Positions 1-7,905 of a stretch of DNA of 64,000 nucleotides are shown here, piece after piece. The stretch comes from Paenibacillus_AB hodogayensis (GTDB lineage Bacteria > Bacillota > Bacilli > Paenibacillales > NBRC-103111), in NCBI RefSeq assembly GCF_039536325.1, contig NZ_BAAAYO010000014.1, positions 62,001-126,000 on the forward strand. The letters are read 5' to 3'. Position numbers and translations under genes: made by a program. Within the stretch, counting starts at the first letter, position 1; each line of letters begins with the position of its first letter. The notes beneath the pieces were generated by a model, which ran no database searches, was not told the origin of the DNA, and saw nothing but the letters and a program-made list of their open reading frames with translations.

Positions 1-565
1 ATGCTGTCAAGGCGACGGCGCCCCACATGATCTCGGTCATATATTCGGCCGCGGTTTCATCGATATTTTTCCAGTTGTCGCCAAGCTTCATGCCCAAATA
101 AATGAACAACATCGACCAAGGAATAACGGCCAGCGTAGTGAGCAGCGTGAATTTGAACAGCGGCATGCGGGCCATGCCGGCAGGCACGGAAATCGCGTGG
201 CGCACGACGGGAATAAAGCGGGCGGTGAAAATAACCCCTGTCCCGTACTTATTGAACCATTGCTCGGACATGTCGATATGATGCTTGTTGATAAAAATAT
301 ATTTGCCGAACTTCTCCAACACCGGTCTGCCGCCGTACCGTCCGATCCAGTAGACGAAAATTTGCGCGATCACGCCGCCGATCACGCCGAACAGGACAGC
401 CAGCCAATAATTGACTTGCCCCAACGAGACCAGGTAGCCGCCGAACGCGAGCACGATTTCGCTAGGAATAATCTCGATCATCAGGCCCAGCATAATGCCC
501 CAGTAGCCGAGATCGGTCAACCAGGTCATAACCGAATCGATGAATCCGTGAAGCCATTCGCTCAT
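1..565 (-). CDS. DedA family (VTT domain) membrane protein, 3' end outside window
   Basis: The reading frame enters at the window edge and starts at the ATG at 565, giving about 188 residues; DedA proteins are usually near 200, so only a few C-terminal residues should be missing. Family hallmarks are visible: an acidic membrane-embedded motif (EIIPSEIVLAFGGYL) near residue 30 and the second half-signature (FTARFIPVVRHAISVPAG) near residue 115, both in hydrophobic surroundings with several membrane segments. DedA proteins sit in the cytoplasmic membrane and are linked to lipid-carrier recycling and proton-motive-force homeostasis; the substrate here cannot be told. It is transcribed away from the cupredoxin gene. 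The ribosome site before 565 is weak. Confidence 0.9.
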   Translation of the reverse strand, partial: MSEWLHGFIDSVMTWLTDLGYWGIMLGLMIEIIPSEIVLAFGGYLVSLGQVNYWLAVLFGVIGGVIAQIFVYWIGRYGGRPVLEKFGKYIFINKHHIDMSEQWFNKYGTGVIFTARFIPVVRHAISVPAGMARMPLFKFTLLTTLAVIPWSMLFIYLGMKLGDNWKNIDETAAEYMTEIMWGAVALTA

Positions 566-873
566 TCTTACCCAACTTTCTTCATCATCTTTTTTAGCGA
601 TCGCCGGCATCCGCCGCAAACCCGCTCAAGCCGCCGAACGCAAGTCCACCTTATTCTATCATAATACGGCACATTCTCCCACCGGTTTCATAGACTTGTG
701 CACGCATGCCCCGCATGTCCGAAAATGCTCTCCCCTCGTTCTGCTGTCATGTCGGAACAAGCCCCTACATACGCTAATAACAGAGGCTGACAAGCTGCAG
801 GAGCGTGTCTGCCTGGAAGCGGGCAAGCTTCGGCGACCATAACAGTTCGTTTTCAAAAAAGGAGGGAACAACG
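566..873. other. Divergent intergenic region between dedA and the cupredoxin gene
   Basis: About 310 bases with no convincing gene. It must hold the promoters of the leftward dedA gene and the rightward cupredoxin gene. No strong -35/-10 pair, riboswitch fold or terminator stands out. A strong Shine-Dalgarno (AAAGGAGGG) lies at its right end and fixes the start of the next gene at 874. Confidence 0.5.
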
Positions 874-1362
874 ATGGCCAACGGACCATGGAGGTCCCCA
901 ACCCGCAAGCAATCGTTTCCGGCCATATTCGTGCTGAGAAGGAAGTATGTGCTGCTCGCCGTCGGCGTGTTATTGATGGCGACCGCCTACGGACTTTATG
1001 CCCGACAGCAGCATGCCGCCGCGGTAACGGGCACGGTCGGGGAGGAGCGCACGATACATATGGTGACGGGAGAATTCAAAGCGACGAAGCCGGACGGAAC
1101 CGTCCTGGAGGCGTACCGCTGGGATCCGGGCACCGTATTCGTCCGCAAGGGCGAGAGGGTGAAGCTGACGATTAACGGAATCAACGGCGTCAGCCACCCT
1201 TTTATCGTCGAAGGGCTTGGTTTGAAAGGAGAAGTGAAGCAAGGACAGGAGACGTCCGTTTCGTTCAAAGCCGACAAGCCGGGCATTTACCGGATCATCT
1301 GCCTTACCCATCCGGATGCGGCCCATAACGGCCCGATGATCGGCTACATCGTGGTTCAGTAG
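874..1362 (+). CDS. Membrane-anchored cupredoxin-domain protein
   Basis: A 162-residue protein. The ATG at 874 is chosen over an in-frame upstream ATG at 805 because AAAGGAGGG lies just before it. Residues 20-40 form one hydrophobic N-terminal anchor, followed by an extracytoplasmic beta-sandwich. Putative type-1 copper ligands are visible in order: His in NGVSHPF, then Cys and His in RIICLTHPD, then Met in GPMIG. This order (His...Cys-x2-His...Met) is that of small blue-copper proteins. Likely role is copper binding or electron transfer at the outer face of the membrane; the partner is unknown and no oxidase or copper gene is adjacent. It appears monocistronic. Confidence 0.82.
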   Translation: MANGPWRSPTRKQSFPAIFVLRRKYVLLAVGVLLMATAYGLYARQQHAAAVTGTVGEERTIHMVTGEFKATKPDGTVLEAYRWDPGTVFVRKGERVKLTINGINGVSHPFIVEGLGLKGEVKQGQETSVSFKADKPGIYRIICLTHPDAAHNGPMIGYIVVQ

Positions 1363-1472
1363 CGACCGGGCTAAGAACGCATCGGGCGCCGCGCACATAA
1401 TTTATCGGCCTATCGTGTACCCCATCCGCCTTCCTGCATAGTGTAGTAGCAGAAAGGAACGGGTGATACGGG

Positions 1473-1799
1473 ATGAATAAGCCTTCGAACGAAAAGTATA
1501 CCGAAAAGCACAGCCAGGATTTGCCGACTCTGCGCAAAATTCGCCGCGCTTGCAACAAGGAGCTGTACCGTACGGCCAAACGGCTGAAGCTGTGGGTTCC
1601 CCCGGAACGGCTCGCCGAAGCGGAGGAGCTGTATCTGAAGAAGGTCGTGCTGAACTTGCCTTATATCGTGGAGCACAGCAGCAACCGTAAGCTGCTGTCC
1701 GATTGGTGGTCGGAAAACGTCTGCGCGGATATCGCCACGCTCTGGAACGTCGAGCAGGACGATCTGTCGAAGGCATTCCGGGAAGCATTCGGCGGATGA
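1473..1799 (+). CDS. Conserved hypothetical protein, 108 aa
   Basis: A soluble 108-residue protein, basic in its first third and rich in charged helices, with conserved-looking stretches LRKIRRACNKELYRTAKRL near residue 20 and WWSENVCADIATLWNV near residue 80. An AAAGGA Shine-Dalgarno lies before the ATG. I have a general impression of similar short proteins in Paenibacillaceae, with no established function. There is no signal peptide, membrane segment or recognised domain. It lies alone between the cupredoxin and sinI genes, transcribed in the same direction. Confidence 0.65.
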   Translation: MNKPSNEKYTEKHSQDLPTLRKIRRACNKELYRTAKRLKLWVPPERLAEAEELYLKKVVLNLPYIVEHSSNRKLLSDWWSENVCADIATLWNVEQDDLSKAFREAFGG

Positions 1800-1949
1800 C
1801 CGCGGAGTCGGCAAGCGGCTTTACAGGATGGTCGGCAAGCCCCGCGAAGCCTAGTCCGGCGGCGGATTGCGGGCCATCCCCCCACAAAAAGCAGCCCTGC
1901 CGCGAATACTATAGCAACAACAACCCCGACCCGATGGGAGAGTTCGAAC

Positions 1950-2102
1950 ATGCAAGGCTTTCGCCTTAATCCGAATGATTACAAACTGGATCCCAACTGG
2001 GTCCATCTGATGCTTGCCGCCAAACAAATCGGGATTTCCGTCGACGAAATCCGGCAATTTTTAAGACAAAGCCCGTCCGCGGAAGAAGAGCCCTCCCCGT
2101 GA
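1950..2102 (+). CDS. sinI: SinI-family anti-repressor
   Basis: A 50-residue protein. The core LDPNWVHLMLAAKQIGISVD followed by EIRQFL is the SinI fold: an amphipathic helix-turn-helix hook that dimerises with the C-terminal part of SinR. B. subtilis SinI has 57 residues. GGGAG precedes the ATG. In the Bacillus paradigm SinI sequesters SinR and so releases biofilm-matrix genes from repression. The partner-like regulator starts 171 bases downstream, and an intrinsic terminator overlaps the stop codon of this gene, so the two may be separately transcribed. Identification rests on motif recognition. Confidence 0.85.
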   Translation: MQGFRLNPNDYKLDPNWVHLMLAAKQIGISVDEIRQFLRQSPSAEEEPSP

Positions 2103-2111
2103 CGGGCTTTT
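2089..2111 (+). terminator. Intrinsic terminator overlapping the sinI stop
   Basis: AGCCC and GGGCT form a short stem around the loop TCCCCGTGAC, followed by TTTT. The left arm lies inside the last sinI codons. The stem is only five base pairs, so it may be leaky and let some transcription reach sinR. Confidence 0.5.
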
Positions 2112-2273
2112 GCGTTTGCCTTCTTTTGTTTACGCTTCCTTTACAAACGCCAGCTCTCGCTCATTTCTTTCAAATTCCCCCACCCCTGCATGCATCTTGC
2201 GGCCATTTTTGTTATGATGGGCTTAACGGAAAGACCGTCGCAAGTGGCGGTCAGATGGCAAAGGGGAAATCGC

Positions 2274-2594
2274 ATGATAGGCAAACGCGTGAAAGAACTC
2301 CGACTGGGCAAAGGGCTATCGTTAAGCGAGCTGGCCGAGAAGGCCGGGATAGCCAAATCCTACTTAAGTTCGATCGAGCGAGACATCCAGACCAATCCTT
2401 CCATACATCTCCTGGAGAAAATATGCGCCGTCCTGGAGGTCCCCGTAGAGACGTTCCTGAACGAAAAGCACCAGACGGCCCGCGAGCTGGATACGGAGTG
2501 GATCGAACTGATTCGAGAAGCGATGGGCTCCGGCATAAGCAAGGAACAATTCCTCGAGTTTTTGCAATTCAACAAATGGCGCAATGGCAAGTAA
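2274..2594 (+). CDS. sinR: SinR-like HTH regulator with SinI-type dimerisation tail
   Basis: A 106-residue protein starting at the ATG at 2274 (AAAGGGG upstream; the longer in-frame start at 2190 has no ribosome site). Residues 1-60 form an XRE/HTH_3 domain (MIGKRVKELRLGKGLSLSEL, then AKSYLSSIER). Residues about 75-100 carry the SinR dimerisation hairpin (LDTEWIELIREAMGSG, EQFLEFLQF), which mirrors the SinI sequence. Length and layout match B. subtilis SinR (111 aa), a tetrameric repressor of matrix operons. Its targets here are unknown; the window's surface-protein genes are candidates, but no clear SinR boxes were found. A terminator follows at 2611. Confidence 0.85.
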   Translation: MIGKRVKELRLGKGLSLSELAEKAGIAKSYLSSIERDIQTNPSIHLLEKICAVLEVPVETFLNEKHQTARELDTEWIELIREAMGSGISKEQFLEFLQFNKWRNGK

Positions 2595-2610
2595 ATAGAC
2601 GCTCGACAAG

Positions 2611-2643
2611 AAAGCGGTTTCCGTCTTGGGGAACCGCTTTTTT
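2611..2643 (+). terminator. Intrinsic terminator after sinR
   Basis: AAGCGGTTTCC pairs with GGAACCGCTT around a short loop and is followed by TTTTTT. It ends the sinR transcript. Confidence 0.85.
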
Positions 2644-2708
2644 GTGCTTAATCTGGAGAACGACCGGCGGGTCCGGGCAACGCAGCCGGAGCAGCCGCTT
2701 TACGCTGT

Positions 2709-3770
2709 CTACGCTCCGGCGTCGCTTAACGCCTCCAGCAGCGTCTTCATCTCGGTGTCCGTCCCGATGCTGATGCGCAGCTTGTCGGATAACCTCGGGG
2801 CATCGAAGTAGCGGACATAGATGTGTCGGTCCAGCAGCCGCTGGTATATCTCCTGCGCCGTAGGACCGTCAGACGGCGGCGTGGCCAGCAAAAAGTTGGT
2901 GAACGAAGGCCATGCCCGCCAGCCGGTATCGGTCAGCGCCGCCCGAAACGCCTCATGCGTCCGGTTGATCCTCTCCACGGTCAGGCTCGTGTACGCCGGA
3001 TCGGTTAACGCCGCCTCCGCGGCGAGCTGCGCCACCGCGTTGACGCTGAACGTCTCTCTGCCCTTGGCCATCGCCGCAATGAGCCGCTCGTCGGCAACCG
3101 CATAGCCGATGCGCGCGCCGCTTAGTCCGTACGCCTTAGAAAACGTGCGCAGCACGATCAGGTTGGAGTACCGCTTGGTCAGGCCGATGACAGACGTCCC
3201 TTCCGGTACGAAATCGATATATGCCTCGTCGACGACGACCAGTCCCCGGAAATCGTTCAACAGCCGTTCGATTTGCTCCGCCTCGACATAAAGCCCTGTC
3301 GGCGCATTCGGATTGGCGATAATGATCGCCTGCGGCGACGGTTCCGCGAGTTTGCCGGGCTCCAGACGGAAATCGTCGTCGGTTGGCACGCTGACGATTT
3401 TCACGCCGACCAAGGCGGCCGCCGTCGCATACAACCCGAATGTCGGATCGGGAACAGCCACTGTATCGTTTTCGCACAGAAACGATTTGTACAAGAGCGT
3501 GATCAGCTCACTGGAGCCGTTGCCGCACAAAATTGCTCCAGCCGGAACGCCGTGCAATTCGGAGAGGGCCGCCCGCAGCCGCCCGCACCCGGAGTCGGGG
3601 TATTCCCGCAGCAGCTCCGCGCCGGACGAGCGGATCGCCTGCTCCACCTTCGGCGAGACCGGATAAGGACTTTCGTTCTGGTTCAGCTTGATTGCGGCTA
3701 TGCCCGGGTCGGGGCGGGTTCCGGCCGCATAGGGCTGCAGCCGTTCGATTCGGGGATGAATTTGGACCAT
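2709..3770 (-). CDS. hisC: Histidinol-phosphate aminotransferase family (HisC-like)
   Basis: A 353-residue PLP-dependent fold-type I aminotransferase. The N-terminal LNQNESPYP, VVDEAYIDF (the PLP-binding Asp and Tyr) and RTFSKAYGLSGARIGYAV (catalytic Lys) are typical of HisC, which makes histidinol phosphate from imidazole-acetol phosphate and glutamate. The ATG at 3770 is preferred: GAAAGGAG lies nine bases before it but only three before the alternative ATG at 3776. No other his gene is adjacent, so it may serve histidine or aromatic/other amino-acid transamination. It is divergent from a MocR-type regulator, which often controls its neighbour. Confidence 0.88.
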   Translation of the reverse strand: MVQIHPRIERLQPYAAGTRPDPGIAAIKLNQNESPYPVSPKVEQAIRSSGAELLREYPDSGCGRLRAALSELHGVPAGAILCGNGSSELITLLYKSFLCENDTVAVPDPTFGLYATAAALVGVKIVSVPTDDDFRLEPGKLAEPSPQAIIIANPNAPTGLYVEAEQIERLLNDFRGLVVVDEAYIDFVPEGTSVIGLTKRYSNLIVLRTFSKAYGLSGARIGYAVADERLIAAMAKGRETFSVNAVAQLAAEAALTDPAYTSLTVERINRTHEAFRAALTDTGWRAWPSFTNFLLATPPSDGPTAQEIYQRLLDRHIYVRYFDAPRLSDKLRISIGTDTEMKTLLEALSDAGA

Positions 3771-3897
3771 GTTCATGGACTCCTTTCGTCAGTCGGATCT
3801 TTGTGATACTCTTACGATAAGGAAAAACTGACATTTTGAACATGGACAGAATCATAAATATTCGGGTGACAGATTATTGATAAAGGAGTGCTTGTCC

Positions 3898-5400
3898 GTG
3901 GAGCTGCTTCCCCTTCTCGACCCAAACAGCGCCGAGCCGTTATACGGCCAGCTGTACCGCCATATCCGCGCCGAGATCGAAGCCGGCCGGCTTGCTCCCG
4001 GCTCCCGCCTGCCCTCCGTCCGCAAGCTGGCCGCCCATCTGGGCGTTAGCCGCACGCCGGTCGAGGACGCCTATCAGCAACTGCTCGCCGAAGGCTATGC
4101 GGAAAGCAAGCCGCGAAGCGGGCTGACGGTACGCGCGTACGAGCCCGATTTCGGCAAAGCCAGGCATCCAGCAAGCCGCAGCGGCGCCGTCCTCCCCGAC
4201 CGCGGAAGCGAAAGGCAGCGGCCGGACCGGACGCTGCCCGCCCCCGGCTCCCCGGTCTTCTCCGCGTCTCCGGAGGCCGCCGGGCCGTCGGGCACGATCG
4301 ATTTTTCCTACGGCGATGTCGATCTAAGCCATTTTCCATTCGCCTTGTGGAAAAAGCTGCTTGGCACCTGCTTTTTGCCCGAGCACCGCGATTTGTTCCG
4401 CTACGGCGACCCGCTAGGGGAAATTGGCTTCCGCCGTGCGCTCGCCGACTACGCCTACCGGGCGAGAGCCGTCCTGTGCCCGCCGGAACGTATGGTTGTG
4501 GGCGCGGGCACTCACCACTCCATGGAGCAGCTTTGCCGTTTGCTGCGAGAAACGCCTTACGGGCCCGGGGCAACGGCGTTCGCGGCGGAGCAGGCGATGA
4601 GCGACGGTTTGGCGGCCATTATGCGGCAGCACGGCTACCGGCTTGCCCCTTTGCGTCTGGAGGAAGACGGCATCTGCATCGAGGACTTGTACGAATCCGG
4701 CGCGACTATCGTATACACCACGCCTTCGCATCAATTTCCTTACGGCATGGTCATGTCGATCGGCAAAAGGAGGCGTCTGCTGAAGTGGGCGGCCGACGTG
4801 GGCGGATTGATCGTGGAGGACGACTACGACGGGGAGTTCCGCTATGCCGGACGGCCGATTCCGTCGCTGCAAGGGCTGGACGCGGCGGCCAGCTTCGTCG
4901 TCTATATGGGGACGTTCTCGCGGGCGCTGGCGCCTGCGTTCCGGCTCAGCTATACCGCCCTGCCCCCCGCGCTGGCCGAGTCCGCTCAAGCGGCGCTGCA
5001 CCCGTTCGACCGGCTCGCTTCCCCGCTTCACCAGCGAACGCTGGAGCTGTTTATGACAAACGGCCATATGCAGCGGCATATCCGCAAAATGCGCAGCGTC
5101 TACCAGCGCAAATCGGCTGCGCTGCTGGCTGCGATCAAGGACGGCCTGGAGCCGCATTTTCGCGTCGAAGGCGGGAGCGCCGGCCTGCATGTGCTGCTAG
5201 AGCCGGACGACGGCCGCTCCGAAGCGTCGCTGATGGAGTCGGCGCTCGACGCGGGCGTGCGCGTCTACCCGACATCCGTCTACCGGACGGAAAGCCGGAC
5301 GGATGAGCCTGCGGCGGTTCTGCTCGGGTTCGGCGGGCTCGACGAGCAGCATATCCAAGAAGGCGTGCACCGTCTGGCGCACGCCTGGAACCGCGGTTAA
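3898..5400 (+). CDS. MocR/GabR-type regulator (GntR HTH + aminotransferase-like domain)
   Basis: A 500-residue protein. The GTG at 3898 is preferred (AAGGAG nine bases upstream) over the TTG at 3877. Residues about 10-75 form a winged GntR helix-turn-helix (SRLPSVRKLAAHLGVSRTPV). After a Pro/Arg-rich linker, residues about 130-495 form an aminotransferase-like domain with the PLP-contact motif EDDYDGEFRYAGRPIPSLQG. At the position where GabR-like proteins carry the Schiff-base lysine (GTFSK), this protein reads GTFSRALAPAFRLSY, with CGG encoding Arg. It may therefore not form the usual internal aldimine. It is transcribed away from the hisC-like gene with about 127 bases between starts and probably regulates it. 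Confidence 0.9.
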   Translation: MELLPLLDPNSAEPLYGQLYRHIRAEIEAGRLAPGSRLPSVRKLAAHLGVSRTPVEDAYQQLLAEGYAESKPRSGLTVRAYEPDFGKARHPASRSGAVLPDRGSERQRPDRTLPAPGSPVFSASPEAAGPSGTIDFSYGDVDLSHFPFALWKKLLGTCFLPEHRDLFRYGDPLGEIGFRRALADYAYRARAVLCPPERMVVGAGTHHSMEQLCRLLRETPYGPGATAFAAEQAMSDGLAAIMRQHGYRLAPLRLEEDGICIEDLYESGATIVYTTPSHQFPYGMVMSIGKRRRLLKWAADVGGLIVEDDYDGEFRYAGRPIPSLQGLDAAASFVVYMGTFSRALAPAFRLSYTALPPALAESAQAALHPFDRLASPLHQRTLELFMTNGHMQRHIRKMRSVYQRKSAALLAAIKDGLEPHFRVEGGSAGLHVLLEPDDGRSEASLMESALDAGVRVYPTSVYRTESRTDEPAAVLLGFGGLDEQHIQEGVHRLAHAWNRG

Positions 5401-5442
5401 GGGGCGCCTGCAGCTTGGCTTCCGCTACAGCCGCAAGAAGCG

Positions 5443-5473
5443 CAAAAAAGCGGTGCCCCTATCCGGGCACCGC
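5443..5473 (-). terminator. Intrinsic terminator of the diguanylate cyclase gene
   Basis: Read leftward, GCGGTGCCC pairs with GGGCACCGC around a short loop and is followed by TTTTTT. It sits between the convergent mocR and GGDEF genes. Confidence 0.85.
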
Positions 5474-5572
5474 GCGTACAGCCGAACGCTTAGCGGGAAA
5501 GCCTGCGTCCGCCCATCTTCCTAACATATAATCGCTTCCGAATAGCAGCCACGCCAGCTTCTTGGAGTGCGC

Positions 5573-7210
5573 TTACGGGTCAGGCTCGACCGCAGGCGGC
5601 AGCGGAGGATCGTCGCATTCGACCCGGTTCCGCCCATTGTGCTTGGCTCTGTAGAGCGCTTTGTCCGCCCGTTCGATCATATCCTCGAGCGTATTCGTGC
5701 CGTACGTGCGGTGCGGATTCGACTGGGCAACGCCGATGCTGACCGTTATCGGGATGACTCGCTCCTCGTCGCGGTAGGGCGATTCGCCGTACGTTGTCCG
5801 AATTCGGTGAGCCAGCTCGCAGCCCTGTTCCAGCACGCAGTTCGTAGCGAGCACGACGAACTCCTCGCCCCCGTAGCGGGCGGCGACGTCGGAGTTGCGC
5901 ACGCAGGCGACGAGCAAGGCGGCGGCATGCTTCAGCACGCGGTCCCCGACCAGATGCCCGTGCGTATCGTTGATCTGCTTGAAATAGTCGACGTCGACCA
6001 GTAAAATGCAGGACGTGTTGCCGGCCCGGGCGGCCGCCTCTTCGATCTTCGCCCCTTCGTTCATCAGAAACCGGCGGTTGTACACCTCGGTCAAGTGGTC
6101 CACCACTGCGGATTCCTCGAGCAGCTGCACCGTTGTCCGCAATTTCTCCGACATGATGTTGAAGTTGTCCGACAGCTCCTGCAGCTCCGATGGCGCCGAG
6201 CGGATCGTAGCGGCGTCGATCCGGTAGCCGAACCGGCCTTCGCGTATGCGCTTCGTGCCGTCCAGCAGCAGCTTGAGCAAATCGCTGATTTTGCGCGTAA
6301 ACATGACCGCCGCCATATAGGTGGCGAGCAGAATCAAGACGCTGATCGCGGCGAGCGCCGCAAGCAGCCGGTAATAAGGCCTGTAGACGTCCTTCGCCAG
6401 CGTCTCTCCCACGATGATCCACTGCCGGTCAGCCGACCAGGCGTATGCTCCGAACACCCGGTCGCCCTGACGGTTCACGTACGATTTGCGCTCCTGCTCG
6501 CCGGCTAGCGCCCGCTCGTAAATGACAGTTCGGTACGGAGCTTCGCCCGACGGCGCGCCTCCCCCTCCCCGCAATGACGTCATGCGATAGCCGTCCTTGT
6601 TCAGCAGAAACGTCTCTCCGGACTCGCCGTGACGCAGATCTTTAACGATCGCCTCCAGCGTTGCCGTGCCGACCGTTCCGGCCACGGCTCCCGCGAAGGA
6701 CCCGTCCGGGTTGCGAAACGGGGCGGCAAACGCCAGCAGCGGCTTCCCGGTGAGGCGTCCGATCATAATATCCGAGATGAACGTCTCGTTATTGCGAGCC
6801 GCGCGAAAATAGTCGCGATCGGCAACGTTCATATCCGCGTCCTCTCCCCCAGCGGTCGCCACCTTGCCGTCCGCGTCGATCAGGCCGATCGAATCGAATT
6901 CCGTATGCGTTTTTTGAAAAAGCCGAAACTGGGCCAGCATCTGCTGCCGGTCCATCGTCAAGGGGCTCCCTATCGCAGCCAAATAAACGACGTCGGACAG
7001 CCGCTCCGCTTTCCACTTATCGATAAAGAGCCGCTGCAAATCGATCGCTTCTTGAAGCGCGGCATGAATCTCCTGTTCTTTGATCATTTTGCCGAAAAGG
7101 GACGTCGTGAGAAGGACAAGCAAACACATCGCCACGATCAGCACGATCACGAGCAGCCGAAGACGGCCTTTCAAGGAGGAAACCCGCAATAAACCAAGCA
7201 GGTTATACAT
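5573..7210 (-). CDS. Membrane diguanylate cyclase: Cache sensor, HAMP, GGDEF
   Basis: A 545-residue protein. One membrane segment lies at about residues 18-40, then an extracytoplasmic Cache-type sensor to about 280 (YFRAARNNETFISDIM, GRLTGKPLLAFAAPF), a second membrane segment at about 285-308, a HAMP-like region and a C-terminal GGDEF domain. The active-site motif reads GGEEF within RYGGEEFVVLA, a catalytically competent variant. The product-inhibition I-site RNSD lies exactly five residues before it. Expected reaction: two GTP to cyclic di-GMP, controlled by an external small-molecule ligand. The ribosome site is mediocre. It is 34 bases downstream of the Nudix gene, so the two may be co-transcribed. 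Confidence 0.92.
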   Translation of the reverse strand: MYNLLGLLRVSSLKGRLRLLVIVLIVAMCLLVLLTTSLFGKMIKEQEIHAALQEAIDLQRLFIDKWKAERLSDVVYLAAIGSPLTMDRQQMLAQFRLFQKTHTEFDSIGLIDADGKVATAGGEDADMNVADRDYFRAARNNETFISDIMIGRLTGKPLLAFAAPFRNPDGSFAGAVAGTVGTATLEAIVKDLRHGESGETFLLNKDGYRMTSLRGGGGAPSGEAPYRTVIYERALAGEQERKSYVNRQGDRVFGAYAWSADRQWIIVGETLAKDVYRPYYRLLAALAAISVLILLATYMAAVMFTRKISDLLKLLLDGTKRIREGRFGYRIDAATIRSAPSELQELSDNFNIMSEKLRTTVQLLEESAVVDHLTEVYNRRFLMNEGAKIEEAAARAGNTSCILLVDVDYFKQINDTHGHLVGDRVLKHAAALLVACVRNSDVAARYGGEEFVVLATNCVLEQGCELAHRIRTTYGESPYRDEERVIPITVSIGVAQSNPHRTYGTNTLEDMIERADKALYRAKHNGRNRVECDDPPLPPAVEPDP

Positions 7211-7244
7211 CGGTCAAACCCACCCACTCCTGCACTGTTGACAA

Positions 7245-7865
7245 TCAGTCGAGCGTTACTGCCTTGTTCGGATCCCGCAAATACTCGAACATAAGCCGGA
7301 TCTGCGATTCGGTCGTCCGGTTCAACGATAGCTCCGGAAGCGCATCCTCCGCGAAGTAAGCGACGTCCGACGTTTCCAGCCCCGCTTCCGGCCGTCCGCC
7401 GGTCTGTTCGCACCGGATGAATATCTTATAAATATAGTACGACTCGGGCGGGTGAGGGTGACACTTTTTATCCAGCACCGCCAGCAGACGGTCCGCGCGC
7501 ACGTCCAAGCCGGCTTCCTCGCGTATTTCCTTGACCGCCGTTTCCTTCGGCGTATACCCGATATCCGCCCAGCCGCCGGGCAGCGTCCATTTGCCGTCCG
7601 ACTTCTCCTTCACCAGCAGAATGCGGCCTTCCTCGAATACGACGCCGCGCACATCCACCTTCGGCGTCGGATATCCCGTCTCCGAAGCGAACAGCTCCTT
7701 CACGACGGGATAAGGAGCGCCGCTCAGTTCCTGCATCATGGCGATGCTGATTTCCCGCAGCTCCTCGTACCGTTCCACGTCATAGCCGTTCTCCGTATAC
7801 GTAAGCCCCGCCTGGGCTAACGCCTGTATTCGCTGCGTCCAGCGCAGCCAGCGTTGATCGTCCAT
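7245..7865 (-). CDS. yjhB: Nudix hydrolase, YjhB-like
   Basis: A 206-residue protein. Residues 1-65 match the N-terminal domain of this Nudix subgroup (QALAQAGLTYTENGYDVERY). The Nudix box follows near residue 95: LPGGWADIGYTPKETAVKE and IREEAGLDV. The GGWAD variant with Asp where the generic box has Glu is characteristic of this subgroup; the core metal-binding EE pair is intact. It should cleave a nucleoside diphosphate linked to another moiety, such as an ADP-ribose-type substrate; the exact substrate cannot be read. The start is ATG with GGAGGAG upstream. It runs in the same direction as the downstream diguanylate cyclase. Confidence 0.88.
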   Translation of the reverse strand: MDDQRWLRWTQRIQALAQAGLTYTENGYDVERYEELREISIAMMQELSGAPYPVVKELFASETGYPTPKVDVRGVVFEEGRILLVKEKSDGKWTLPGGWADIGYTPKETAVKEIREEAGLDVRADRLLAVLDKKCHPHPPESYYIYKIFIRCEQTGGRPEAGLETSDVAYFAEDALPELSLNRTTESQIRLMFEYLRDPNKAVTLD

Positions 7866-7905
7866 TCGCGCTCCTCCTCCAAGACCGCCGCCGTTTCCGT
7901 CCCCT

